Shown here piece by piece: positions 49,501-56,329 of a stretch of DNA of 64,000 nucleotides. The stretch's first letter is position 1. Each line of letters starts with the position of its first letter. The notes under the pieces were generated by a model. It did not search any database, was not told where the DNA came from, and saw only the letters and a list, made by a program, of their open reading frames with translations. This DNA is from Crocodylus rhombifer (taxonomy: Eukaryota; Chordata; Crocodylia; Crocodylidae): contig JAVSML010024418.1 of the NCBI GenBank assembly GCA_038503035.1, forward strand, positions 372,001 to 436,000, in the 5' to 3' direction. Both the position numbers and the translations under genes were made by a program.

Positions 49501-52500
49501 TCCTCCCCAGAATCACAGCGCCGCATGCCAAGTTCGCAGTCCTCAGGGAGATCAACCCCTACAGAGGAGCGACAGGGCAAGCTCAAGTATGAGCTGGAGC
49601 TGAAAAAGATGGAGCTGGAGTTGAAAAAAATGGAGCTGGAGAAGACAAAGATGGAGAAGGAGGCTGAGCATGAGAAGGCAAAGATGGAGATGGAGATGGA
49701 GCTGAGGAAGGTGGAGCTGGCGGAGAAGACCGCACAGCGCGAGGCGGAGGCCCGAGAGGCAGAGGCCAAGTGCGAGGCGGAGGCCCGAGAGGCAGAGGCC
49801 AAGCGCAAGCACAAACTTGAGGTACTCCATCTGCAGCCCAACGGGGATGATGCGGGCCCTCCGCGAGCACCCGGGGAACGCCCCAAAGCGAACTCCTCAG
49901 CCTTCGCTTGTTACCGACCCCGGAGATGACCCCGAAGTATTCCTCAGCATCTTTGAAAAGCAAGCCTGACGGTTGAAGGTGCCTGAGGAGGAGTACATGC
50001 TGCACGTAGCAGCTCTGGTAGATGGCGACCTGGCGGCGGTCCTGAACAGCCTGCCCTCAGATACAGCTGATGACTATGATGCATTTAAACAGGCCGTGGC
50101 TGCAAGGTTCAAGTTAGGGCCGGACTATTTCCGGAAAAAATTCTGGAATCTCCGCCCACAACCGGAGAAATCAATGGCTGATTATGTGGCCTTGATGTGG
50201 GATGCTTTCCTTAAATGGGTAGGGGGAGCCAAGGCTGACACTGCCGAGAAAACGTACCAACTCATGGCATTGGACCAATTCTATCATTGCTGTCCAAGGG
50301 AGGTTAAAACCCTAGTCAAGAACAGGGGGCCCAAAACAGTCCAAGAGGCCGCTGAAATTGCGGATCAGCTGTTGCTTAATCGTGAAGGGTCAGACAAAAA
50401 ACCTCCCTACTCTGGGAAGGAATATAAAGGGTTCCAAAGAGGGGCAAGGGGAGGGCCCGTTCCAAAAGGGGCCATCCCAGACCGAGCGGAAGGAGGCCCC
50501 TGATTGGACCAAACACCCCAATTCGGAAAAGAGGGGGTGCTATAACTGCGGGGAGCCGGGCCACATCAAGCCCAACTGTGCAAAGTTAAGCAACAAACCC
50601 AAGCCCGTCAGACATGCAACAGCTGTACGCAGTGAGGGGGAAGGCCCGAGCCTCTCTGAGGGGCGTGCCTGTTGCCACAGGATCACAAACCCGGAGGAGG
50701 TGATGGCCCCTCACAGGACCAAGATAACGGTCAATGGGAGAACCCTTATTGGGGAACTGGACACGGGGTCCAGCATGACATTAATCGATGCCAACCTAGT
50801 TTCACCTGCAGATATAATCCCCGGGAAGACCCTTACCATTCAAGGGGTGGGGTCTCCACCATTTGAGATACCGGTAACCCGGTCACTCATTGAGTGGAGA
50901 GGCTGCTCTATGCATGTAGAAATGGGTGTGATGGAAGGGGCTCCAGCTCCCATCCTGGTGGGACGGGATATACTTAATCGAGAACTTCTGCACAGAGAGA
51001 TGGACCAGGCCCTAGAGCTAGAGCCCTACCGCATTAACACGGTGACACATCTGCAGAGCAAAAAGGCTAGGCAGGGAGGGTTAGAAACTCCCCAAGAGAC
51101 AGCCATGCCATTGGCTGCACTGGGAGAGTCCCCAGTGGAGAGTAAAAGCCCACCAGTTCCTGAGGGAACTAGCAACCCCGAGGGTGGGTTAAGTAACAGT
51201 CCCAGGAAAGTGTCTGTTCCGTCAGCGGCAGAGGAAGGAGAGACTCTCAGGGAGGAGTCCAGCGAAGTCCCTGAGGGTGAAGATACACTTCCTGCAGGAG
51301 CCCCCGAACTCTCCGCAGACAGCTTAGCTGGGCAAGAGGAGTTCAAGCAGGAGGTTCTGGTGGACCCCAGCTTGGAGGACCTCCGGCAGATAGCTCAGGA
51401 GCAAGAGAGTGAGTTTACCCCAGAGAAGTGGGAACAGGTGGTCTGGGATAAGGGACTTCTCTACCGGTTGTGGGTGCCGAAGAACTGCACCCAGACCTGG
51501 GAACCCCATCACCAGATCATAGTACGTCGCAAATACAGACAACGAATACTCTCCATGGCTCACTATTTACTGTGTGCTGGTCACATGGGCAGGGAACGGA
51601 CACGCCAGCGGCTGCAGGCAAACTTTTATTGGCCCCGGATTGCCCAGAATGTGATGGACTACTGCAGATCTTGTGAGAGATGCCAGCAGAGGGGCAAAAG
51701 TGGGGACAAGAGAAAGGCTCCCCTATAGTCCCTCCCTGCTCCCTTGTGGGACAAGATTGAGGCCATTAAAAACTGGCCACCTCCACAAACCAAGAAGCAG
51801 GTCAGAGCCTTCCTTGGCCTGGTCGGATATTACAGATGGTTTGTCCCGGGATTCGGAGCGACAGCGGCACCCCTTCATGAGCTGACCAAGAAGGGAAGCC
51901 CTGATCCAGTGGTCTGGAGGCCAGGGTGCCAAGAAGCATTCAACACCCTAAAGGCCGTCCTGGTCAAACAACCAATCCTGAAGGCACCGCTCTTTGATGA
52001 ACCCTTCTACGTCACCACGGACGCCTCCGACGCAGGACTAGGAGCCGTATTCCTACAAGAGCACCAAGGGACACGGCACCCCGTGGTGTACCTCAGCCGG
52101 AAGTTAATCCCTCGGAAGCGAAACCTGTCGTCTATCGAGAAGGAGTGTCTGGCAATCGTCTGGGCACTGAACAAGCTGAGGCCCTATCTATGGGGGCAGC
52201 AGTTCACTGTCCTAATGGACCCTGCCCCACTGCAGTGGCTGCAGATGATGCAAAACTCCAATGCCAAGCTGCAGCGATGGGCCTGGCAGCTTCAGGAGTT
52301 CAACTTCACCGTCGAGCACATCAAGGGAAGCCAGAACGTGGTCACAGACGCCCTGTCACGAAAGGACTCGGGGTAGTGGGTCGGATGGACTCAGACCTGC
52401 TTGAGAGCGCTCGGCCAGGGAAGTTCCTGAATGTGCTGTTATGTTTTATAAGTTTTATTGTTAGGCTCGGTATCATGTGGGGTGTAACTTCTCTGTAGGG

Positions 52501-54530
52501 TCAAACAGGTGACCCCTGCAAACTAGTACGCTTGTCTCCATACCTCTGTGAAGCTATGGATCCAAGCTTTTAAAGGAGGGGGGGTAAGTGTCAGAACCTG
52601 GGTGGGGGGTTTCTACCTGGGGAGCTGGAATCTGCCTGGTAACAGGTGATGTATTTCGAATTGGTTGGCTGACAGCCAACTGGGGCTGACCTCCACTGGA
52701 CCAGGTGAATGAGGTCACAGGGGCTATATAGGTTGGGAGGGGGAGGAGGCTCGTTCTTCTCTCTTCGGCCATGAGGTGAAGCAGCAGGAAAGCAGGGGAG
52801 ACGGAGAAGACTTGCCATCGGGACCTAGCTCTCTCTTACCCCAAGACTCCAGAGGGGAAACTGGTGAACTCTGGAAGATGCTTGTGAGTAAGCTACTTAG
52901 TCGGATTAGATATTTAGCTGGCAGTAACACAGATGCGTAATCAAAAGGCCACCTCAGCCACACTGTTTGCTCTTTAGGATTTCTAAGATATTACTCAACC
53001 CTGTACCTTAGTTTCCCCTACCCCCTGTAATCAATAAAGTTCTCCTTTTTGACCGGTGTGGGAGACTTATTGAGGGGTGGGTCTAAATTATGCCTAAGAG
53101 ACCCCTTAGGTCTGCGGACTAAGGGAGACTTTACTTTTTGCCCCCTTGACTTGGGGAAGTGCCCCAAGTGCCTGTACCGAGTCGAGTACCTGTCGGACTA
53201 TTAGGCCTGTGTTTCCCCGAGGACACACGGCCGAGACAGTCCCTTCTCGGGGTGGTGGCGGCGACGTTAATGCACCCCAGGCTAATGAGTGTGCTCCAGG
53301 AGAGGGGTCGGCCAAGCATAAGGCGCCCCTAGGGAGGCATTCGGAGTCTGGAAGGTGGTCAGGCGCAGGGAGGTGGGCGGCTCAACGCAGGAGCGCCCCC
53401 TACTGGCCCGCCACACCTGTTACAAAGAAATACAAGAAATTTTGTTCAACTGTTTTAGGTTTAGATTTTTTTTGTATTTTTTCCAAACAGCTCTACTGGT
53501 AGGGCATGGTCATTCTTTTCAATGAACAAAAATTGTGTGCATGCAAAGAAGAGTTCAGTGGCTTTATATCATGTGAAATCTGGAATTTTGTGAACCATTC
53601 TAGTTAAATTGTGAAAGCATTCATCTTCAGTACATATTTTTGTGAGTAGGTCAAAAGCAATAGACATCCATTTCTCTAAACATGTAGGATGACTTCAGAC
53701 ACGATGTCTTCTGATGATTACTGGAGGAAATTTAACTCCAGCATCTGTATGTCATTTATGTATGGCATGGGCTAAATCATCAGCCAACTTTAGAATTTAA
53801 TGGAATCAAATGGTATTTAATGAAGCCAGGCTGTTTCTACCAGGTTCAGTCAGTCTGAATACTGATCCACCTTCAATGTAAAGAAGAGCATCAAGGTCTC
53901 TAGGTATCTCCACATTTGGAAAAGTAGCAGTTTGTGTTGCAAGATAATTTCCTTAGCTGGTGGAAACCTTTTATTAAATTGAATTTAAATTATGACTGGA
54001 TAGCAGTATCTTATACCCTTCCAGAATGTGGGAGCTGAGAATTGCATTGTTCAAAAACCAAAAAAATAAAGTGCAAACATTTGAAAAACAGGGAATAAAG
54101 AGTTAATGTAATACCTGCTATCACTCATACCATGGTACACTCATAATAAAACTATAGGTGTAAAGTCCTATTAAATTTCTAGTGTCTTTTCTGCCAGTGT
54201 AGTTATTTCTTACTATATAATGTATGTCCTTTCTCCAGTGATGTCTCTCTAATTGAGTTCAGAAATCATGAAAACCCAAAAATCCTATGGTTCCTCTTTT
54301 GCTTCTCACTCAATTGCTTTGTTTAAATTTACTTTATAATTTGAGAACAGTGGAAGATGGTGCGCATTGCTTTGACAGTTGGCATCTATCTATTTCAAGG
54401 ATTTTTAATGTTTCCCATCTGGTTTGTTACTTATGTATCCACAGATATCATGCACAGAGATGTGAAGACTATACTGAAGATTTTATATTGCTTATATTCC
54501 AAATACAAGACCAAAAAAAGTGAAGACTGA
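22476..54530 (+). CDS. PARVG: Gamma-parvin gene, 12 coding exons
   Basis: Joining the twelve GT-AG exons listed below gives one open frame of 323 codons plus stop. Human gamma-parvin has about 331. The order is a short N-terminal tail (1-26), a basic stretch with KKKVIKPASR (27-47), CH1 (about 48-165) and, after a linker of about 45 residues, CH2 (about 215-318). Parvins are cytoplasmic adaptors at focal adhesions. CH2 binds ILK, forming the ILK-PINCH-parvin complex that links integrins to actin, and PARVG is mainly a blood-cell form. Conserved blocks seen are DLFDGLILHHLL, KDLLSTLHLLIA, FADGVILLLLIGQL and LHNVNLVVDLL. No stop or frameshift breaks it. PARVA and PARVB have longer N-termini; length and sequence favour PARVG. 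The start ACAATGG has a good Kozak context. Confidence 0.93.
23085..23146 (+). CDS. PARVG: PARVG coding exon 2
   Basis: Acceptor TTTATAG; begins in phase 1; encodes GEKKKVIKPASRNDPKLEGL and one Gln. The donor CAA|GTGGTA is weak. Relative to human PARVG as I recall it, about one residue is missing at the junction with the next exon. Confidence 0.85.
23315..23494. mobile_element. hAT MITE with 8-bp target duplication
   Basis: Left end CAGTGGTCTCCAAAGTGG, right end AAAAGTTTGGAGATAACTG. The 8-mer GTATAGAG stands at 23307-23314 and 23495-23502. 180 bp, in the second PARVG coding intron. Confidence 0.9.
23618..24389. mobile_element. DNA transposon (TAGGGCTGTG family), copy 3
   Basis: Left end TAGGGGTTTGTGAAGC, right end GAAGCGTTGCACAGCCCTA. 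The arms hold the same GATTCGG/GAATTGAT words as copy 2. The GC-rich core (about 23815-24215) is itself an inverted repeat (GGTACCAGGCATGGCTCGTGAATGC against its mirror near 24190). No transposase. Confidence 0.6.
24390..27437. other. PARVG intron, mostly unclassified
   Basis: Contains a tetranucleotide run of CATA/CGTA type at 25502-25533 and a CTGC run at 25981-26004 followed by a GC-rich 230 bp of unknown origin. Otherwise there is no recognisable element. Confidence 0.4.
27438..27540 (+). CDS. PARVG: PARVG coding exon 3 (start of CH1)
   Basis: Acceptor TTTTCCCTACAG; phase 0 start. Encodes LLIDWINSTL, then EEDLFDGLILHHLL, the signature of the first CH domain. Donor TTGG|GTAAGC. It leaves one base for the next codon. 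Confidence 0.92.
28196..28225 (+). repeat. Microsatellite (AC)n/(GCAC)n
   Basis: Runs of ACACACAC and CACGCACACGCACGC in a wider CA-rich tract starting near 27960. Confidence 0.8.
28330..29420 (-). mobile_element. Possible antisense LTR-like block
   Basis: A purine-rich then GC-rich block unlike the surrounding intron. Read on the minus strand it has a possible TATA (complement of CTTTTATGGG, 29095) upstream of a possible AATAAA (complement of TTTATT, 28762). No ends or target duplication were found. A (CA)n(TC)n microsatellite lies at 28808-28846. This is a weak proposal. Confidence 0.25.
29421..31610. other. PARVG intron, no clear feature
   Basis: An A-rich run with GA repeats sits at 29725-29762. 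GTAATGTCTATACCTAG near 30776 resembles the right end of the 20577-21640 element. Otherwise nothing can be named. Confidence 0.4.
31611..31751 (+). CDS. PARVG: PARVG coding exon 4 (CH1)
   Basis: Acceptor CTATCTCACACAG; 141 bases. Encodes KLGSLSLDVEKIALTESK, then QKLTVILEAVTKCLQLEE, the middle helices of CH1. Donor GATT|GTATGT. Confidence 0.92.
31835..31990 (+). mobile_element. MIR-type SINE
   Basis: GGAATTGGAGTCAGGAGAAT, then TGGGTTCAGGTCCTAGCT, then CAGGTCACTCATC and TATAAAATGGGACTAATA follow the MIR order (+). Old, diverged, intronic. Confidence 0.7.
32107..32222 (+). CDS. PARVG: PARVG coding exon 5 (end of CH1)
   Basis: Acceptor TATATGAATAG. Encodes ILKKDLLSTLHLLIAIAKHF, then IPPNIHVEVVTIE, the conserved last helices of CH1 and the start of the linker. 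Donor GAG|GTAACT. Confidence 0.93.
32668..32916. mobile_element. MITE with TGTCTACAC ends
   Basis: GTGTCTACACGTGCAC at the left and TGCATGTGTAGATGCACC at the right are inverted ends. The body repeats TGCACATTA/TACTGTGCATTA words in both orientations. Resembles the abundant Harbinger-type MITEs of crocodilians, though the family is inferred. Confidence 0.55.
33089..33144 (+). CDS. PARVG: PARVG coding exon 6 (linker)
   Basis: Acceptor TTGTTTAACAG. Encodes RTAKGLKMENAVEYITDC, matching the position and pattern of the human inter-CH linker. Donor CAA|GTAAGC; two bases carried over. Confidence 0.88.
34097..34119 (+). CDS. PARVG: PARVG coding exon 7 (23-bp micro-exon)
   Basis: Acceptor TTTTATCTTTAG, donor TCAA|GTAAGT. 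Encodes only ETLEDQS plus split codons. It is accepted because it restores phase between exons 6 and 8 and because human PARVG has linker residues at this point. Confidence 0.75.
34384..34705. mobile_element. Palindromic MITE, intron copy 1
   Basis: A fold-back around 34560. CACTTCAAAATGGCAGCAGG, then GGTGCTTGAACTAAAGCTC is mirrored by TTTCAAGCACCCCCATTGCC, then ATTTTGAATCATGGGGACAC. The same sequence plan recurs at 37985-38300 and 43750-44010. Confidence 0.6.
35700..36780. other. GC-rich unclassified block in PARVG intron
   Basis: Pro/Leu/Ser-rich open frames cross it, but there is no domain. GGTGGCTGCAGCCGTGCCTG (36414) and GGTGGCCATAGCTGTGCCTG (36474) form a weak 60-bp direct repeat. It may be an old LTR or gypsy-like fragment; no ends were found. 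Confidence 0.3.
37449..37510 (+). CDS. PARVG: PARVG coding exon 8
   Basis: Acceptor TTTTGCCTAG. Encodes TDAFDELFTHAPDKLEAVKE, the conserved approach to CH2. Donor GAG|GTAACT; the intron to exon 9 is only 97 bases. Confidence 0.92.
37608..37676 (+). CDS. PARVG: PARVG coding exon 9 (start of CH2)
   Basis: Acceptor TTCCTTCTTTAG. Encodes VFLQFVNKHVGKLGL and NVKDFENQ, the first helix of CH2, which in the family takes part in ILK and paxillin binding. Donor CAG|GTAACA. Confidence 0.92.
37985..38300. mobile_element. Palindromic MITE, intron copy 2
   Basis: CTTCAAAATGGTGGCGGAGG, then TGCTTTAACTAAAGCTCA is mirrored by AGTACCCTTGCTGCCATTTT, then GAAGCCTGGGGCTCC. Ends near GGGCACATGTATAGGTGCCC. Lies in the intron after PARVG coding exon 9. 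Confidence 0.6.
39049..39880. mobile_element. Non-autonomous DNA transposon (TACCGTATTTAT ends)
   Basis: Left TACCGTATTTATCAAATAC, right GGTATATACAGTA. The 3' quarter, from TCCAATAATTAGATTCTAT to AGTCTCATTATTGGGGG, is itself an inverted pair and recurs at 46110-46190. The GC-rich core carries low-complexity ORFs without domains. Sits 70 bp upstream of PARVG coding exon 10. Confidence 0.6.
39950..40051 (+). CDS. PARVG: PARVG coding exon 10 (CH2)
   Basis: Acceptor TTTATTATAG. Encodes FADGVILLLLIGQLQGFF, then LRDFFLNPSSETEM. This is the most conserved parvin block. Donor ATG|GTAGGT. Confidence 0.94.
40770..41840. mobile_element. Large GC-rich fold-back element in intron 10
   Basis: A palindrome centred near 41280. 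GGTGGTGGCAGTGCTGGGAG (41230) mirrors CTCCCAATGCTGCCACCACC (41310). GATGGAGCTGTGG (41021) mirrors CCACAGCTCCATC (41518). CAAGGTGGTGAGGGAGGGAG (40943) mirrors the CTCCTCCCTCACCAC region (41580). The left end near ATGTGTACCAATACATTGG is AT-rich. Long ORFs on both strands follow the GC-rich palindrome and are not genes. Confidence 0.6.
42630..42745 (-). mobile_element. MIR-type SINE, antisense
   Basis: ATTGAGTGGCAGAGTTAGAA, then TTAGAACCCAGAAAT and ACTTTACAGTGATAAATC follow MIR in the usual order of GTGGCAGAGCCAGGATTCGAACCC. The strand call rests on that comparison and is tentative. Confidence 0.5.
42848..42981 (+). repeat. Near-perfect 51-bp-arm hairpin in PARVG intron 10
   Basis: Arm 42848-42898 (starting AGTAGATCACTTAGCC) and arm 42931-42981 (ending GGCTAAGTGATCTACT) are inverse copies with 48 of 51 positions matching, around a 32-base loop. 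As + strand RNA, two of the three differences are G-U pairs. Origin could be a young MITE or an inverted duplication. It would be transcribed within the PARVG pre-mRNA. Confidence 0.8.
43750..44010. mobile_element. Palindromic MITE, intron copy 3
   Basis: Same plan as 34384 and 37985: AAAATGGTGGTGGAGG, AACTAAAGCTTGTTCG, then TTAATTAAAGTGCCCAATGCC and ATTTTCCAGCAC. Left end GCCTCCTATACACGG. Confidence 0.55.
44020..46087. other. PARVG intron, no clear feature
   Basis: No exon-like or element-like structure that I can support. Short ORFs are chance. Confidence 0.4.
46088..46232. mobile_element. Truncated relative of the 39049-39880 element
   Basis: CCTCCAATAATTAGATTCTA, then AGAGTCTCATTATTGGGGGT are shared with 39768-39840. 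The right end is degraded (TTGAGTAAATAAGG). Confidence 0.55.
46364..46668. mobile_element. hAT MITE with 8-bp target duplication
   Basis: Left end CAGTGATTCTCAACCAGGG, right end AAAAAGGTTCAGAAATACTG. The 8-mer ATTTAAGA stands at 46356-46363 and 46669-46676. It ends 83 bp before PARVG coding exon 11. Confidence 0.9.
46752..46824 (+). CDS. PARVG: PARVG coding exon 11 (CH2)
   Basis: Acceptor CCCTATCAACAG. Encodes LHNVNLVVDLLTDEG, then VLNVPLNPE. Donor AAG|GTGAGT, one base carried over. It is followed by the 7.6-kb intron with the nested retroelements. Confidence 0.93.
47557..47780 (-). mobile_element. CR1 LINE, antisense 3' end
   Basis: TTCATAGATTTTTAAAGCCA, then GGAGAGACTATGAAGGTAAT and CTTGCATAATATGGACCATC are the inverted end of the CR1 type that carries GGCCAGAAGGGACTA. 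The left border abuts its tail; the right is ill-defined. Confidence 0.6.
48920..49214. repeat. Palindromic 5' end: inverted leader, inverted LTR piece, leader
   Basis: Arms 48920-48985 and 49149-49214 are 66-bp inverse copies differing at about three positions. Between them, 48986-49148 is the inverted last part of the element's own LTR (compare GTGTGGCGGGCCAGTAGGG at 48987 with the complement of 53396-53415). The left outer edge TGTGGTGGG is itself the inverse of the LTR end CCCGCCACA. A normal forward 5' LTR is absent. Confidence 0.8.
49149..49166 (+). promoter_or_regulatory. Primer binding site, tRNA-Leu type
   Basis: TGGTGGCAGCAGTGGGAT is complementary to the 3' end of a vertebrate tRNA-Leu (…CCCACCGCTGCCACCA) at 17 of 18 positions. 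A mirrored second copy, ATCCCACCGCTCCCACCA, lies at 48968-48985 and also fits 17 of 18. The tRNA assignment is from memory. Confidence 0.6.
49341..49929 (+). pseudogene. Gag N-terminal part: SAP-like motif and coiled coil
   Basis: MAEQYTEKTMPELKELAKER at 49341 continues GLHVKKGLKKEELIKLL. This has the spacing of a SAP motif (ELK.L...RGL...G.K..LI..L), a DNA/chromatin-binding helix pair. A TGA at 49458-49460 and a one-base frame change separate it from the next part (49453 onward). That part is a Ser/Pro-rich stretch and then a highly charged KMELEKTKMEKEAEHEK region of about 80 residues, a predicted coiled coil. Another frame change follows before the capsid. Confidence 0.6.
49930..50503 (+). 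pseudogene. Gag capsid part (SCAN-like)
   Basis: The frame from 49973 contains LKVPEEEYMLHVAALVDG, FKLGPDYFRKKFWNLRP and QLMALDQFYHCCPREVKTLV. L..D.F...C......LV is the pattern shared by SCAN domains and Gmr1-like capsid C-terminal domains. It probably mediates capsid assembly in intact relatives. It runs into a stop at 50501-50503; the zinc knuckle is in another frame. Confidence 0.65.
50504..51728 (+). pseudogene. Zinc knuckle, aspartic protease and integrase H2C2 finger
   Basis: In one frame: CYNCGEPGHIKPNC (50538-50579), an intact CCHC knuckle; ELDTGSSMTLID (around 50754-50790), the protease active site; PILVGRDILNREL, the protease flap-end region; a Ser/Pro/Glu-rich spacer (51060-51350); then HYLLCAGHMGRERTRQRL, FYWPRIAQNV and YCRSCERCQ (about 51560-51690), the integrase HHCC zinc-binding domain. 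TAG at 51726-51728 ends it. The integrase DDE core is missing. Confidence 0.75.
51729..52376 (+). pseudogene. RT C-terminal part and RNase H
   Basis: Same reading frame as the preceding part, separated only by the TAG at 51726. Starts KIEAIKNWPPPQTKKQVRAF, then LGLVGYYRWFVPGFG, the RT connection region. RNase H follows with TTDASDAGLGAVF, YLSRKLIPRKRNLSSIEKEC and DALSRKDSG. The DHKPL block reads DPAPLQW. RT fingers and palm with the catalytic aspartates are absent. No integrase follows; RNase H is the last domain, 212 bp before the LTR. Confidence 0.8.
52572..52588 (+). promoter_or_regulatory. Polypurine tract
   Basis: AAAGGAGGGGGGG plus TAAG directly precedes the LTR start TG at 52589, as expected for plus-strand priming. 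Confidence 0.7.
52589..53415 (+). mobile_element. 3' LTR of the gypsy-type element
   Basis: 827 bp from TGTCAGAACC to CCGCCACA. Has a TATA box (TATATA at 52725-52730) and AATAAA at 53033-53038. Aligns along its length with the solo LTR at 18363-19133. Its last 160 bp recur inverted at 48986-49148. Confidence 0.8.
53430..54444. other. PARVG last intron, distal part
   Basis: AT-rich intron DNA up to the exon 12 acceptor; no element recognised. Confidence 0.5.
54445..54530 (+). CDS. PARVG: PARVG coding exon 12 (stop codon)
   Basis: Acceptor TTATGTATCCACAG. Encodes DIMHRDVKTILKILYCLYSK, then a short Lys-rich tail and TGA at 54528-54530. The pattern matches the last CH2 helix of gamma-parvin; the tail is about eight residues shorter than the human one. 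Confidence 0.9.
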
Positions 54531-54749
54531 AAGCAAGACAGATTTTTGTCCTAGTGCATTACAGGATCAATTTTTTTGTTTCCAGTTGTGTTTGCCACTT
54601 TGCATGTATATCCACCTGTGCTTGATTTGCCTGCAAACTTGTTAATGAAACATGTATGAGTGGAAAGTTGCACTTATGTAACTTGCGCTGCTAGCAATAG
54701 AAATAGGCTTGGTAGATTTTGATTTTGATTTTTTAAAAAATAATTTTGA

Positions 54750-54769
54750 AATAAATGCTTTAAAATAAA
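54750..54769 (+). terminator. PARVG: PARVG polyadenylation signals
   Basis: AATAAA at 54750-54755 and again at 54764-54769, about 220 bases after the stop codon. They imply a short 3' UTR ending near 54785-54800. Confidence 0.7.
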
Positions 54770-55019
54770 CATTAATATTATCCATCGATTTTTTTTCATC
54801 AATTTAAGTTAAATTAACAATATAGAGATCTTCTGCCCCTGGGATGGCAAAAAACCCAAGAACTCTAAAAACAAAACAAAAAAAAAACAATGAAAAAGCC
54901 AAGACAACACCAAAACCTGTATCTTTTTAAATTGGAGTCTTTCTCTTCACATACCAGTTTCACCAGTAGGCTGCTTTGCTTCTTTTTACAGTCTCTCCTC
55001 CATTCTCGGCAGCTGAGTT

Positions 55020-55541
55020 AGAATCATAGAATCGATGGACCAGAAAGGACCTGTAAGATCATCAAGTCTGGTCCCCTGTCATGGGGTTACTGGGTTCAAA
55101 TAGCTCAACAAGGTACTTATGCAGTCTCACCTCCAAGGATGCCAACTGCACCACCTCTGCTGTGCTCCAGATGATGGTAACCCTTATGTGGAAAAAATTT
55201 TGTTTTTTTTTGGGGGGGGGAGGTATGTCCAGCCTAAATTTTCCCTCTATTTGCTTGTGCCCAGGTCCTCATCCTCCCCTGAAGTGCTTTCCTGAAGAGT
55301 TGCTCCCCTAGATCTTGATGCTCACCCCTTACATATGTGTAGGCAGTTATCAAGTCACCTCTCAGTCTTCTCTTACTCAGACTGAATGGGCCTAGTTCCC
55401 AGAGTCTCTCCTTAACGGGCCTATCCTCTAGGCCCCTGATCATATGGGTGGCCCTTCTTTGTACCCTCTCAAGCCTACCTTCATCCTTTCTTAAGTGTGG
55501 TGCCCAGAACTGGACACAATACTCCAGCTGTGTTGTCCCAC
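55020..55541 (-). mobile_element. CR1 LINE, antisense, about 0.5 kb
   Basis: GAATCATAGAATCGATGGAC at the left edge is the inverted CR1 tail. Further in, CCCAGAACTGGACACAATAC and ACTCCAGCTGTG are inverted CR1 ORF2/3' sequence (GTGTCCAGTTCTGGGC). Truncated at about 55541, where the hAT region begins. Confidence 0.85.
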
Positions 55542-56133
55542 TCGGGTGTCAGGAACTCCCTGTTGCTGCTTCCTGTGGCTTCCTCCACAGCTGCTGCTTC
55601 TGTTTCTGTTCCTGCTAGAATCCACTTTCCCCCCTCCCCCTCCCCCATCTGATCTTTGGGTAGGGGTTTAGGTAGCTTGGCATTGCCCTCCAGCACCTTG
55701 TGGACAAGCAGCTAATTGATTAATTGACAAGTCATTAGGCTGCCCCCTCTTCCTCTTTAAAGACACTGGCCTGCTATACTCTGGCCTGTGACTCCCTTCT
55801 GTTCTTCCCTTCTGTTTTTGATTATTAATAATGGAAGTATTTTTTCATTGGTCTGTGAGAGTGAGGTGAAATCACCATTTATTGCTATTTATTGATAAAA
55901 ATCAATTCCTGCCAAATCTAAATATAATTTTGTCTGTGTGTATTCAGGGGCCATCTTATTCAGCAGTACTATGGCTGTGAATTTTACCACAGAATCCATC
56001 CTTTGATCCATCATAGCCTCTGAAGCTGCTCTGAGCAAATGCTTATTCTAGTCCCCTCCTTTGCCTTGCTCCTCAGCCTGCTGCCAGCAGGAGCGTACCC
56101 AAAGAAATCCCCCTCTTGCTATAAAGCCCCCGT

Positions 56134-56270
56134 CCCTGCAAAGCAGAGGCAGGCCGTGCTGGAACAGTGGGGGAAAGGTGGACAGGAAGGTGGTGGTGGG
56201 GGTGTTGCAAAAGCAAGCAAGCTCATCCAGAGTATTGGGGAGATGCTTGCTGTCAATGGCCATCCCTTCT
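56134..56270 (+). repeat. Duplicated segment in hAT, first copy
   Basis: This 137-bp stretch from CCCTGCAAAGCAGAGGCAGG to GGCCATCCCTTCT recurs at 56636-56770 with a few changes. The second copy fits the expected transposase frame better (QSIGEMLAVSGHPFSFIE), so this one looks like the inserted copy. Confidence 0.8.
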
Positions 56271-56329
56271 AGAGTCAGAAGGAGCAGGGAGATATTTTCA
56301 TAATTTTCTGTCTGTCTTTCTACTAAGCT

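Larger units (their letters stand above)
48920..53415 (+). mobile_element. Gmr1-like Ty3/gypsy retroelement, rearranged and defective
   Basis: Sits inside the host LTR between CCTG(T) duplications at 48916-48920 and 53416-53420. Order is a rearranged 5' end, gag (49341-50503), zinc knuckle, protease, integrase H2C2 finger, RT C-terminal part, RNase H, polypurine tract and 3' LTR. Having integrase before RT is the mark of the Gmr1-like branch of Ty3/gypsy elements; ordinary members place it after RNase H. The integrase catalytic core and RT palm are missing in one deletion near 51728-51744. Gag has several frameshifts. The copy cannot be functional. Confidence 0.75.
47964..53429 (+). mobile_element. 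Host solo LTR split by a nested retroelement
   Basis: TGTAACAGG at 47969-47977 and CCTGTTACA at 53416-53424 are perfect 9-bp inverted ends. AAGAA flanks at 47964-47968 and 53425-53429 as target duplication. Removing the insert (48920-53419) leaves about 956 bp. It has LTR signals in + orientation: TATAAA at 48505 and AATAAA at 48819. No gag or pol of its own is seen, so it is a solo LTR. A short related piece lies near 59958-59998 (GAGGCTGTAGGGGAGGAGGA against GAGGCTGTAGGAGAGGAGGA at 48335). The family name is unknown. Confidence 0.8.

Noticed and set aside
49422..49886. 154-codon minus-strand Ser/Phe-rich ORF
   Set aside because: It is the antisense of the charged coiled-coil part of Gag, whose codon pattern keeps the opposite frame open.
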